The position numbers and the translations under genes are program-made. Positions 55,310-63,740 of a stretch of DNA of 64,000 bases are shown piece after piece. The notes beneath the pieces are model-generated. The model ran no database searches, had not been told where the DNA came from, and was given only the letters and a program-made list of their open reading frames with translations. Origin of the DNA: Affinirhizobium straminoryzae (GTDB taxonomy: Bacteria > Pseudomonadota > Alphaproteobacteria > Rhizobiales > Rhizobiaceae); assembly GCF_007004135.1 (NCBI RefSeq), contig NZ_VJMG01000010.1:1-64000 (forward strand). Reading direction: 5' to 3'. The first letter of the stretch is position 1, and each line of letters opens with the position of its first letter.

Positions 55310-56127
55310 CCGTTCACTCCCAGCCACTTCGCAAGACCATCGCCGAGAAGGGAAAAGCCGAAGGCGAGGACCACGATCGACAGGCCTGGAAACAGCGTGA
55401 TCCACCAGGCCTGCGTGACAAAACCCTGTCCCTCCGCCACCATCACACCCCATTCGGCGGTTGGCGGCTGGACGCCGAGACCGAGATAGCTGATCGCGGC
55501 ACCGGACAGCAGCACCAGCACCACATCCGACATGGAAAACACGATCGAGCCGGCCACCGCATTGGGCAGCAGATGGCGAAAGAGGATGCGTGCCTTCGAA
55601 AAGCCGAGGCTTTCGGCGGCCATCGCATAATCGCTGTTCTTCAGGACAAGGATCTGCGCGCGGATCAGCCGCGCATAGGACACCCAGCCGACCAGAGCCA
55701 TCGCGATGTAGAAACTGCCAAGGCCCGGCCCGAGGATGGCAATGATCGACAGCATCAGGACAAGAAAGGGGAAGGCGAGGATGACGTCGATCAGCCGCAT
55801 CAGGACTGCGTCGACAAGACCGCCCAGGAAGCCGGAAATGGCGCCGACGACCGTTCCGATCGCAAAGGGAAAGGCGACGCCGATCAGCGCCATCTGCAGA
55901 TCGATGCGCACCGCATGGATGACGCGCGAAAGGATGTCGCGGCCAAAATTGTCGGTGCCGAACGGATGGGCGAGGCTTGGAGCTTTCAGCCGCGCCGCCG
56001 CATCCTGAAAGATCGGATCATAGGGCGCAACAAGCGGAGCCAGCAGCGCCATCAGCACGAAGACGCCGAAGATGGTGAGCCCGGCATAAAGCGTTGCGTT
56101 ACGTGACCTGACCATGGCGCCGCTCAC
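55306..56127 (-). CDS. Peptide ABC importer, permease (DppC type)
   Basis: A 273-residue permease with DppC features: the early segment PLVAPYDPIFQDAAARL, FGTDNFGRDILSRVI, and the ATPase-contact loop AAESLGFSKARILFRHLLPNA. The start is GTG 56127, overlapping the DppB-type stop as GTGA; ATG 56115 is an alternative. Confidence 0.91.
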   Translation of the reverse strand: MSGAMVRSRNATLYAGLTIFGVFVLMALLAPLVAPYDPIFQDAAARLKAPSLAHPFGTDNFGRDILSRVIHAVRIDLQMALIGVAFPFAIGTVVGAISGFLGGLVDAVLMRLIDVILAFPFLVLMLSIIAILGPGLGSFYIAMALVGWVSYARLIRAQILVLKNSDYAMAAESLGFSKARILFRHLLPNAVAGSIVFSMSDVVLVLLSGAAISYLGLGVQPPTAEWGVMVAEGQGFVTQAWWITLFPGLSIVVLAFGFSLLGDGLAKWLGVNG

Positions 56128-57065
56128 AGCTTCACCCGCGGATCTGCGGCGACGGTTGCGATGTCGGCGAGGAAGTTGACGAAGACGGTGGCGCAGGCAA
56201 AAACCATCGCAACGCCCTGAACGACCATGTAATCGCGCGAGAAGATGGCGCGGACGAGCAGTTGCCCCATGCCGGGCAATGCAAACACGCTCTCCACCAC
56301 CACTGTTCCACCAATCAGCCAGCCGATGTTGACGGCGAGCAGGTTGATCGTCGGAACCACGGCATTCGGCACCACATGGCGCCAGAAGACGATGCCTTCC
56401 GGCATGCCGCGGGCGCGGGCGGCCGTCGCCACATCCGATGTCAGCCAGTCGATCATGGCGGCCCGCAGCGAGCGCATCAGCACGGTGGAGAGCGACAGCG
56501 CGATGGTGAGCGACGGCAGCACGAGATGGACAAGCTTTTCGCTCAGCGTGTTGCCATAGCCGGAGACGGGCAGAAGCGGGATGCTGACCGAAAACAGCAG
56601 GATCAGCATCAAAGCGAGCCAGAATGAGGGAAAGCCGATGCCGAAGGTGGAGATGATGCGCACCGCGTGATCCACGGCATGGCCTTCGTTGCGCGCGGCA
56701 ACGGCGGCCAACGGAACGGCAATCAGCACGGACAGGAGAACGGACGAGAAGACCAGCGCCAGCGTCGGCTCGATGCGGGTCGAAATCAGCTGCAGGACAT
56801 CGATCCGGAAGGTGATCGAGCGCCCCATCTCGCCCTGCAGCAGGTTTTTGACGAAATAGAAATATTGCTGCCAGATTGGCTGGTCGAGGCCGAATTGCGC
56901 GCGAATGTTGGCGATCGCCTCCGGCGTCACTTTCGTCCCCAGCAGCACACGGGCGGGATCACCGGGAATCAGGCGGACAAGCACGAAGGTGATGATGGAA
57001 ACGCCGAGGATCACCGGCAGGAACTGCAGGGGTCTCGTCAGGATGAAGCGGTAGCGATGCAGCAT
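56124..57065 (-). CDS. Peptide ABC importer, permease (DppB type)
   Basis: A 313-residue permease with PLQFLPVILGVSIITFVLVRL as first helix, the LIPGDPARVLLG loop of DppB, and the contact loop TAARARGMPEGIVFWRHVVPNA. Its ATG shares one base with the hydrolase stop (TGATG), so the importer and the hydrolase are read from one message. Confidence 0.92.
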   Translation of the reverse strand: MLHRYRFILTRPLQFLPVILGVSIITFVLVRLIPGDPARVLLGTKVTPEAIANIRAQFGLDQPIWQQYFYFVKNLLQGEMGRSITFRIDVLQLISTRIEPTLALVFSSVLLSVLIAVPLAAVAARNEGHAVDHAVRIISTFGIGFPSFWLALMLILLFSVSIPLLPVSGYGNTLSEKLVHLVLPSLTIALSLSTVLMRSLRAAMIDWLTSDVATAARARGMPEGIVFWRHVVPNAVVPTINLLAVNIGWLIGGTVVVESVFALPGMGQLLVRAIFSRDYMVVQGVAMVFACATVFVNFLADIATVAADPRVKL

Positions 57066-57955
57066 CAGCCCGTCACGCTCTCAAGGAAGGAAAGCAGCGG
57101 CGGGTAATAGCCCTCCGGGTTTTCATAAAAGGGCATGTGGCTGGCATTGCGCACGACATTGACACGCGCACCTTCGGGCAGGGCGTTCTTCATGCGCAGC
57201 GCGCAGGCCGGTGTCAGTTCGTCGTGCTCGCCCACGACGATCAGCACGGGCGCGGAAATATTCGGGAGGTCCGGAATGCGGTTCCAGGTCTTCAGGTTGC
57301 CGGTGTAGAGAAACTCGTTCGGCCCCTGCATGGTCATGTACGGCCCCATGTTCCAGTCCGCGAGCGAGCGCCTGACCGGGGCCGGCCACTCCGGCAGGCG
57401 GCAGACATGGCGGTAATTCAAGAGCGTGATCGCAGCCAGATATTCGGGATGGTCGTAGGTGCCGGCCGCCTCGTGCGCCTGCATCATGGCCACCGTCTCG
57501 GGTCCGAGTGCGGCGCGCAGGCGCTCGAGTTCACTGACGAGATGGGGCATGTCGGCGACGGTATCGGCGAGAATGAGGCTCTTGACCGCCTCCGGGTGGG
57601 TCAGCGCATAGTCGATGGCCAGCCATCCGCCCCAGGAATGTCCGAGGAGGTGAACCGGCCCGAGCCCCAGCGCCTGGCGCACCGCTTCCGTCTCGGCCAC
57701 ATAGCGTTCGATGGTCCACAGACGTGCATCGTCAGGCCGCTCCGAGGCGCCGGTACCCAGCTGGTCGAAGGCCACGACGCGAAAGCCGCGCTCGGCCAGA
57801 CAGGAATGCGCCTCACGCAGATAATCACAGGGAAGCCCAGGTCCGCCATTCAGGCAGAACAGCGTTTCCGGTCCGGAGCCGAAGACATAGGCCACGACGC
57901 GAAAACCGTGGATCGTCAGCTCCAGCCTCTCGTCCGGCTCGATTTCGCGCCACAT
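57065..57955 (-). CDS. Proline-iminopeptidase-like alpha/beta hydrolase 1
   Basis: Start at ATG 57955, with ggag upstream at a distance of about 13 bases; a GTG at 57976 is also open. About 296 residues. The N-terminal oxyanion motif is LNGGPGLPCDYL, the nucleophile elbow GHSWGG, the acid region VVGEHDELTPA and the His in NASHMPFYE, all typical of prolyl iminopeptidases (family S33). It would release N-terminal proline or similar residues from short peptides in the cytoplasm. It is the promoter-proximal gene of the peptide importer operon, and a 16-base inverted repeat lies about 70 bases upstream. A pip gene beside a LuxR solo is the hallmark of the plant-responsive LuxR group. Confidence 0.9.
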   Translation of the reverse strand: MWREIEPDERLELTIHGFRVVAYVFGSGPETLFCLNGGPGLPCDYLREAHSCLAERGFRVVAFDQLGTGASERPDDARLWTIERYVAETEAVRQALGLGPVHLLGHSWGGWLAIDYALTHPEAVKSLILADTVADMPHLVSELERLRAALGPETVAMMQAHEAAGTYDHPEYLAAITLLNYRHVCRLPEWPAPVRRSLADWNMGPYMTMQGPNEFLYTGNLKTWNRIPDLPNISAPVLIVVGEHDELTPACALRMKNALPEGARVNVVRNASHMPFYENPEGYYPPLLSFLESVTG

Positions 57956-58023
57956 GATATATCTTCGCTCCTGCACAACATTTATGCAGGCTTATTTCTA
58001 AAGCAAATGAGGCTCTACACCAG

Positions 58024-58039
58024 CTATCAGAAGTGATAG
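58024..58039. promoter_or_regulatory. LuxR-solo box 1: CTATCA-N4-TGATAG
   Basis: A perfect 6-bp inverted repeat with a 4-base spacer between the divergent hydrolase 1 and luxR genes. Including flanks it matches, in reverse, the repeat at 58880-58895: CAGCTATCA-N4-TGATAGGGTG is shared. It is the likely binding site of the LuxR solo. Distance to the hydrolase start (about 70 bases) fits activation of the importer operon. Confidence 0.7.
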
Positions 58040-58100
58040 GGTGAAGATCCCTGACGCGATGCCGGGCGACGGACCCGGCGCAGGGCGGCGAGAGGTTGGC

Positions 58101-58868
58101 ATGGACATGATCGGCATCGAAGAACGGTTTGCAGCGGCCGGGAGCCTGTCCGGCCAGATCGACGAGCTTTTCGTGGCCATGCAGGATTACGGGTTCGATA
58201 CGCTGATCTACGACTATACGCCGGGCCGCTATGATCTCAGCGGTCAGCTGATGATCCCGACCGTGCTGGAGCTGCGCAATGTCGATGAGACGATGCGCGA
58301 TTACTGGTGCAGCCGCGGATATTTCCGGCATGACCCGGTGCAGCATGCAGCGCTCGGCACCACCGCGCCGTTTTTCTGGAACTATGACCCGAAGGCGCAG
58401 ACGCTGATTCACGCCTTCATGAACGAGGACTCGGCGCCGGTGGCCGAGTTCCTCTGGGCGCGCGGGCTGACGGCGGGCGTGACGGTGCCGATTCACCTGC
58501 CGGGCGGCGACTATGCCACCGTGACCGGCATTCGCGCCGGCGATCCCGCGCGGCTGGAGCGCGACGCCCGCCAGTGTCTTGGCGACTTCAGCCTGATTGC
58601 CCATCTCTTCCAGCGGGCGGCGGCACGTCGCATTGCCCGCGAACAAACGCTTTCCGGCCTGCCACGCCTGACGACACGCGAGCGCGAGTGCCTGCGTTAT
58701 TCAGCCGAAGGCTACTCCGCCAAGGAAATCTCCCGTCTCATCGATCGCTCCGTACCAACCGTGGTGATGCATCTGAATGCGGCGACCCGCAAGCTTGGCG
58801 CACGAAACCGCACCCAGGCGGTGGCACGCGCAGCGCATCTGCGGATGTTCGACCAGCCGCGCGGCTGA
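58101..58868 (+). CDS. LuxR-family solo of the plant-associated (OryR/PipR/NesR-like) subgroup
   Basis: Start at ATG 58101 behind gagagg, giving 255 residues. The N-terminal half is an autoinducer-binding domain and the C-terminal HTH covers about 190-245 ([39 protein letters not shown]). Aligned to TraR with an offset of eight, Asp78, Pro79 and Trp93 match Asp70, Pro71 and Trp85. Trp57 is Met65 and Tyr61 is Trp69. Exactly these two changes mark the PAB solos, which sense plant compounds and not AHLs. No luxI is present in the window. Flanking iminopeptidase-like genes and a peptide importer agree with this group's known context. Confidence 0.92.
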   Translation: MDMIGIEERFAAAGSLSGQIDELFVAMQDYGFDTLIYDYTPGRYDLSGQLMIPTVLELRNVDETMRDYWCSRGYFRHDPVQHAALGTTAPFFWNYDPKAQTLIHAFMNEDSAPVAEFLWARGLTAGVTVPIHLPGGDYATVTGIRAGDPARLERDARQCLGDFSLIAHLFQRAAARRIAREQTLSGLPRLTTRERECLRYSAEGYSAKEISRLIDRSVPTVVMHLNAATRKLGARNRTQAVARAAHLRMFDQPRG

Positions 58869-58879
58869 CCCTTCACACC

Positions 58880-58895
58880 CTATCAGTTGTGATAG
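58880..58895. promoter_or_regulatory. LuxR-solo box 2: CTATCA-N4-TGATAG
   Basis: A second perfect CTATCA-N4-TGATAG repeat, between luxR and hydrolase 2, about 65 bases before the GTG start of hydrolase 2. Both copies have G as the first and last spacer base. The flanks match box 1 when read on the opposite strand, so the asymmetric half-flank faces the regulated gene in both cases. Confidence 0.7.
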
Positions 58896-58960
58896 CTGCC
58901 GCGCCGACAGAGGCCAGCCTATGGTGGGCTCCGAAGATGTCCCAATCCAAGGAGCTCAGA

Positions 58961-59863
58961 GTGCAGTCCGTCGAAACGCGTGAAGGTTTCCTGCCATTTC
59001 GCGAGTACCAGACCTGGTATCGCATCACCGGCACCCTCGAGAGCGACCGCCTGCCGCTCGTCGTCGCGCATGGCGGGCCTGGCTGCACGCATGACTATGT
59101 CGACAGCTTCAAGGGCATTGCCGGGCTCGATGGACGCGCCGTGATCCACTACGACCAGCTCGGCAACGGCAAATCCACCCATCTGCCGGACAAGGGACCG
59201 GACTTCTGGACCGTCTCGCTGTTCCTTGAGGAGCTGGACGCCCTGCTCGCCCATCTCGGCATTTCCGACCGCTATGCCTTCCTCGGCCAATCCTGGGGTG
59301 GCATGCTGGGGGCCGAACATGCGGTGCGCCAGCCCGCCGGCCTGAAGGCGCTTGTCATCGCCAATTCGCCGGCGAACATGCACACCTGGGTGACGGAAGC
59401 CAATCGCCTGCGGCGTGACCTTCCCGCAGATGTGCAGGCGACGCTGCTCGCCCATGAGGAGGCCGGCACCCTGACCCATCCCGATTATATCGCGGCCTCC
59501 CGCGTGTTCTACGACCGGCATGTCTGCCGCGTAACACCCTGGCCAGAGGATGTGGCCCGCACCTTCGCCGCCATGGACGAGGACAACACTGTCTATCGCA
59601 ACATGAACGGCCCGACGGAATTCCACGTGATCGGCACAATGAAGGACTGGACCATCGAGGACCGGCTCCACAAGATCAAAGCGCCCACGCTTCTGATTTC
59701 AGGCGCCCATGACGAGGCAACGCCGGAGGTGGTGCGCCCCTATCGGGAGCGTGTTCCCGATATCCGCTGGGTGCTGTTCGAACAATCCAGCCACATGCCG
59801 CATGTGGAGGAAAAGGAACTGTGCCTGAAGACGGTCTCAGCGTTCCTGCGCGAGAAGGATTGA
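58961..59863 (+). CDS. Proline-iminopeptidase-like alpha/beta hydrolase 2
   Basis: Start chosen at GTG 58961 because aaggag is placed six bases before it; ATG 58937 is an alternative with a weaker site. 300 residues. Motifs: [14 protein letters not shown], nucleophile Ser111 in [17 protein letters not shown] and SSHMPHVEE. It is a clear paralogue of hydrolase 1, with Gln in the elbow (GQSWGG) where hydrolase 1 has His. It lies downstream of luxR in the same direction with its own LuxR-type box, so it is likely a second target of the regulator. Confidence 0.9.
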   Translation: MQSVETREGFLPFREYQTWYRITGTLESDRLPLVVAHGGPGCTHDYVDSFKGIAGLDGRAVIHYDQLGNGKSTHLPDKGPDFWTVSLFLEELDALLAHLGISDRYAFLGQSWGGMLGAEHAVRQPAGLKALVIANSPANMHTWVTEANRLRRDLPADVQATLLAHEEAGTLTHPDYIAASRVFYDRHVCRVTPWPEDVARTFAAMDEDNTVYRNMNGPTEFHVIGTMKDWTIEDRLHKIKAPTLLISGAHDEATPEVVRPYRERVPDIRWVLFEQSSHMPHVEEKELCLKTVSAFLREKD

Positions 59864-59881
59864 GACGGCAGAGCCTGATCT

Positions 59882-60574
59882 CTATCCGGCGTCTTCGGGA
59901 GAAGCAGGTGTCGTCGCCTGTATCTCCCGCTGCGGCCATAGCAGCAAGGCCTCCCGGCCGGAAGTCGTCAGGCCGTAGACGCCACGGTCGAGGCGCTCGA
60001 ACCAGCCATAGACATTGGCAAGCAGGATCTTGCCGGCGTCCGGGGCGCTGGACCTGATCTCGCGCACGCGCAAGGGGCCGGCCTCCAGTGCCGCCGCGCA
60101 GGAAAGAGCCTGCTGACGATATGCCGTCATCAGCGGTGCGCGGGTGCTTCCGCCAACGGCGGGGTCGCCGCGCCGCCGCTGATGTTCCCGCATGAGCCGC
60201 GAGCGCCGCTTGCGATCGGCGCGCGGCATTGGCGAGATGGAGCCGACGATGACGGAGACCTCTCCGCCGTCAGACACGCCGAGCATTCCGATCCCGAGCC
60301 TGCGACAGAGATCGCGGTAGCGTTTGTCGGCCTCGCGCCCCCTGCCCTTCGCCGAGATGCGCGCCGCGATCCAGACCTCGTCGGCGACCGCCGCCCGATC
60401 GACGGCCTGCAGGATGAGCTCCAGATTGAATGTCAACTTCAGTTCGCAGACCACCACGACGGGCGGATCCTCGTCGCTCAGCCCCACGAGATCGCAGCCG
60501 CCGACTTCGCCCTTGACACTGTAGCCAGCCGCTTCGAGGAAGCTTTTGACGGGAAGATAGAGGGAGGTTTCCAT
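59882..60574 (-). CDS. DUF2161 protein (PD-(D/E)xK nuclease-like fold)
   Basis: Start at ATG 60574 gives 230 residues; a GTG at 60607 is also open. The N-terminal half carries GGCDLVGLSDEDPPVVVVCELKL, that is, an Asp, then a Glu-x-Lys about 15 residues later, as in PD-(D/E)xK nucleases. The C-terminal half is a winged-helix-like segment (REIRSSAPDAGKILLANVYGWFERLDRG). DUF2161 proteins are widespread in Alphaproteobacteria and annotated as phosphodiesterase, with no established role. It is convergent with hydrolase 2 and unlinked in function to its neighbours as far as I can see. Confidence 0.8.
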   Translation of the reverse strand: METSLYLPVKSFLEAAGYSVKGEVGGCDLVGLSDEDPPVVVVCELKLTFNLELILQAVDRAAVADEVWIAARISAKGRGREADKRYRDLCRRLGIGMLGVSDGGEVSVIVGSISPMPRADRKRRSRLMREHQRRRGDPAVGGSTRAPLMTAYRQQALSCAAALEAGPLRVREIRSSAPDAGKILLANVYGWFERLDRGVYGLTTSGREALLLWPQREIQATTPASPEDAG

Positions 60575-60729
60575 GGGCCTGCCGGTTTCATGCTGGACGC
60601 GAAACACCTTCCTAGATCAATCCGGCCGATCCGGACAGCCTTTCTCGCCCCGCAGGAGGGAGGGTCTGCGCTCGCTTCCCTCACCCGGCAGCCGACAGGC
60701 AGGAGAGGCCCATCCGGTGTCAAACGCCG

Positions 60730-61656
60730 TCAGACGGCGGCGCGCGCATCCTTTCTCGCAAGGCGCGCCAGGAGGTAATCGACTTCAGCGCGGGCGGCAG
60801 GCGTCAGAGAGACGGCGGGCTTGCGCTGGGCGTCGCTGGTCATCACGCCGCGGCGCATCAGAACATGCTTGCGCACAGCAAGACCGATCCCGAGCTGCTG
60901 CTCGTAGCGGATGAGCGGGAGGTGAGCATCGAAGAGATCATGCGCCTCCTCGCGGCGTCCGCTCGCATGGAGGCCGATCAGCTCCACCAGCATGTCCGGG
61001 AAACCGTAGCCGGTCATGGCGCCATCGGCCCCACGTTCCGGTTCGAAATCGAGGAAGAGCCCGCCATTGCCGCAGAGGATCGAGACCGGCCGCAGTTCCC
61101 CCCGCGCCTGAAGGGCACGCAGCTTGGAGATCTTTTCGAGCCCCGGCCAGTCCTCGTGCTTCAGCATCAGACAGGAGGGATGGTCGTTGATGATCCGCGC
61201 CACGACGCCGGCCGACATCACGACCGACAGTGTCAGCGGATAGTCCTGCAATACGAAGGGAACATCGGTGCCGACCGCTTCCACGGCCTGGGCGAAATAG
61301 CCGAGAATCTGTTCGTCGGTGCGAAGCGCCGGCGTCGGCGCGATCATCACGCCGGCGGCCCCCATGTCCATCGCGTCACGCGCCAGCGAGCGCATCGCGG
61401 CAAATCCCGGCGCCGACACGCCGACGATCACCGGCACTTTCGCGCGCGAAACGACCTGGCGGATGATGGCGCGCGATTCCGAAGGCTCGAGCTTCGGCGC
61501 TTCCCCCATGATGCCGAGGATGGTGATGCCGGTGCAGCCGCTGTCCTCATAGAAATCCGTCAATCGATCGATCGAGGCGTGGTCAAGGCTTCCGTCATCA
61601 AGGAAGGGGGTTGTGGCGATGGCGTAGACGCCCTTTGCCTGCGGTCCGAATGTCAT
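60730..61656 (-). CDS. DHDPS/N-acetylneuraminate lyase family aldolase 3
   Basis: Start at ATG 61656 with ggag upstream; 308 residues. The Schiff-base Lys is in CLMLKHEDWPG and the Tyr in LQDYPLTL. The usual TTGE loop reads LGIMGEAPKL, so the Thr pair that orients pyruvate in true DHDPS is replaced by Ile-Met. This places it among the more remote family members, such as those for keto-sugar acids or dehydration reactions. It is last in the importer/oxidoreductase operon. Confidence 0.86.
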   Translation of the reverse strand: MTFGPQAKGVYAIATTPFLDDGSLDHASIDRLTDFYEDSGCTGITILGIMGEAPKLEPSESRAIIRQVVSRAKVPVIVGVSAPGFAAMRSLARDAMDMGAAGVMIAPTPALRTDEQILGYFAQAVEAVGTDVPFVLQDYPLTLSVVMSAGVVARIINDHPSCLMLKHEDWPGLEKISKLRALQARGELRPVSILCGNGGLFLDFEPERGADGAMTGYGFPDMLVELIGLHASGRREEAHDLFDAHLPLIRYEQQLGIGLAVRKHVLMRRGVMTSDAQRKPAVSLTPAARAEVDYLLARLARKDARAAV

Positions 61657-61711
61657 GGGCGTGTCTCCTCTCGGCTCTTGCGGCCTTGTTTTCTGATGTC
61701 TGTACGTCGTG

Positions 61712-62797
61712 TCAGGCGGGTATTCTCTCTTCCGGAGACAGATCGATCCACCGGCGCGATGCCGTCGCGTCCAGGACCGCGTCCAGCACCCGCTGGTTCG
61801 CCAGTCCGTCGAAGAAGGTCGCCCCCTTTGCCAGCCGCCGCCCGCCGGTGATAGCCGCCACAACCTCCCGCAGCGCCGCGACGACGGACACGTTCCAGAT
61901 GCCCTTGTTCAGCCCCGGCAGCGCAGCGTTCGGATCCTCCACCGAAATATCCTCGAACGACTGACCGGCGCGCGCATAAAGCAACCTTTCGGTCTCGTTG
62001 TCGAGAAGGAGCGTGCCGCGGGAGCCAAAGACCTGTGTCACATTGCCCATGTTGTGGGCGGCAACGCCGCTCATGAAGATCTGCGCCAGCGCCCCGCTTT
62101 GCATCTGCAGCGTCAGGTGGGAAACATCGTCGGCGGTCGCCGTCCAGCTTTCGCCGGTCCGCTTGTCGGTCCGATCGGGAACCATGGTCAGGGCCTGTCC
62201 GATCACGGAGGCGACGGGCCCCAGCCACCAGCGCACGAGATCCACCTGATGGCTGCCATTGGCGCCGAGCCGCCCGCCGCCCTTTTCCGCCAGCGACCAC
62301 CAGTCGCCCTTTGGCCGCGAGGCCGGATCGGCCCAGGACGAGCCGATATTGGCGATGTTGACGTGACGGATCTCGCCGAGCGCACCTTCGCCGATCAGTT
62401 CCGCCATCCGCTGGCGGTTCGGGTTGAAGCGCAGTTCGTGGTCGATCATGTGAACGCGTCCGAGCGCCTCCGCCTTTTCCAGCATGGCAGCCGCTTGCTT
62501 GGTGTTCATGGCCGTCGGCTTTTCGCAAACCACATGCGCGCCGGCATCGAGTGCGGCGAGCGTCATCGGCGCATGCGTATCGGTTGGCGTCGAGATCAGC
62601 ACGAGATCGAGGCGATGAGCGCCAAGCATTGCGCGCCAGTCGTCATAGGCATGCGGGACCGCAAAAGCCTCTGCCGCATCGCGGGCGCTTTCGATCCGGT
62701 TTGCAGCGATGGCGACAACCTCCGCCCCTTCCACGTGGCGAAGCGCCGGCAGATAGGCGGCGCGGGCGAAACTCGCGCCGATGATTCCAACTTTCAT
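61712..62797 (-). CDS. Gfo/Idh/MocA-family oxidoreductase
   Basis: Start at ATG 62797 (361 residues). The N-terminal Rossmann motif is VGIIGASFARAAYLPAL and the catalytic Lys motif is CEKPTAMN. The C-terminal domain is the usual beta-sheet substrate face. Family members oxidise sugars, inositols or amino sugars with bound NAD(P). It lies between the importer permease and the aldolase, so it probably acts on the imported sugar or its acid. Confidence 0.9.
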   Translation of the reverse strand: MKVGIIGASFARAAYLPALRHVEGAEVVAIAANRIESARDAAEAFAVPHAYDDWRAMLGAHRLDLVLISTPTDTHAPMTLAALDAGAHVVCEKPTAMNTKQAAAMLEKAEALGRVHMIDHELRFNPNRQRMAELIGEGALGEIRHVNIANIGSSWADPASRPKGDWWSLAEKGGGRLGANGSHQVDLVRWWLGPVASVIGQALTMVPDRTDKRTGESWTATADDVSHLTLQMQSGALAQIFMSGVAAHNMGNVTQVFGSRGTLLLDNETERLLYARAGQSFEDISVEDPNAALPGLNKGIWNVSVVAALREVVAAITGGRRLAKGATFFDGLANQRVLDAVLDATASRRWIDLSPEERIPA

Positions 62798-62814
62798 GAG
62801 GGATGTCCTTGGGG

Positions 62815-63729
62815 TCAGCCGAGCGTCTTCAGGCGCGGATCGAGGAAATCGCGCAGCCAGTCGCCCAGAATGTTGAAGGAAAGCACCGTCATGACGATGG
62901 CGATGCCGGGATAGAAGGCCAGCCACCACTTGTTGGCCAGAAGCTGGTCGCGGCTTTCCGCCAGCATTGATCCCCAGGTGGGAACTGATGGCGGCACACC
63001 GAGGCCAAGGAAGGAGAGCGAGGCTTCCGACAGGATGACGCTTGCCACGTTGAAGGAGGCAATCACCGTCAGCGGTGCCATGATGTTGGGGAGGATGGTG
63101 CGGAAGATGACGGAGACCGTGCTGTCGCCCAACGCGCGCGCCGCCTCGACATATTCCTTTTCACGCAGCGATAAAGTCTGCGCTCTCACGATGCGGGCAT
63201 AGGTCACCCACTGCCCGACGCCCAGCACCAGAATGATGTTGGCAAGCCCCGGCCCCAGGATGACGAGGAACATGATGGCAAAGAGGATGAAGGGAAAGGC
63301 CAGCTGGATATCGCCGAGCCGCATGATCACGTCATCGATCCAGCCGCCGAAATAGCCGGACACCAGCCCTGCCACCACGCCGATCGTACCGCCGACCAGG
63401 ATGGCGCTGATGCCGACCAGCAGCGAGACGCGCGCACCATAGAGAAGGCGTGAGAAGACATCGCGCCCGAGGCCATCGGTGCCGAGCAGGAAGAGCGTCT
63501 TGCCCCGGCCCTCGGTCAGGGGGCCGGCGAGCCGCAGCATGATGTTCTGGCGGTTGGGATCAAGCGGCGCGATCTGCGGGCCGAAGAGGGCAGCGAAGAT
63601 GACGCAGACGAGGATGAGCAAGGCCAGAAGCGGCCATTTCGCCGCGACCATGCTGCGCCAGGCGCGCCTGAATTCCCGGCGCCGATAGTTCATGGCCGGT
63701 TGCGGGAGGGCTTGGGTTGCTGAAGCCAT
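62815..63729 (-). CDS. Dpp-type ABC importer permease (DppC type), third system
   Basis: Start at ATG 63729, giving 304 residues. Features: LFGPQIAPLDPNRQNIMLRL, LGTDGLGRDVFSRLLYG and the contact loop AARALGDSTVSVIFRTILPNI. It forms a channel with the DppB-type protein to its right. With an oxidoreductase and a DHDPS-type aldolase downstream, the ligand may be a sugar acid or glycoside rather than a peptide. Confidence 0.91.
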   Translation of the reverse strand: MASATQALPQPAMNYRRREFRRAWRSMVAAKWPLLALLILVCVIFAALFGPQIAPLDPNRQNIMLRLAGPLTEGRGKTLFLLGTDGLGRDVFSRLLYGARVSLLVGISAILVGGTIGVVAGLVSGYFGGWIDDVIMRLGDIQLAFPFILFAIMFLVILGPGLANIILVLGVGQWVTYARIVRAQTLSLREKEYVEAARALGDSTVSVIFRTILPNIMAPLTVIASFNVASVILSEASLSFLGLGVPPSVPTWGSMLAESRDQLLANKWWLAFYPGIAIVMTVLSFNILGDWLRDFLDPRLKTLG

Positions 63730-63740
63730 GGTTCGGACCC

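Noticed and set aside
58101..58868. A canonical AHL quorum-sensing receptor
   Set aside because: There is no luxI in the window and the Trp57/Tyr61 positions are Met/Trp, the plant-associated solo pattern.
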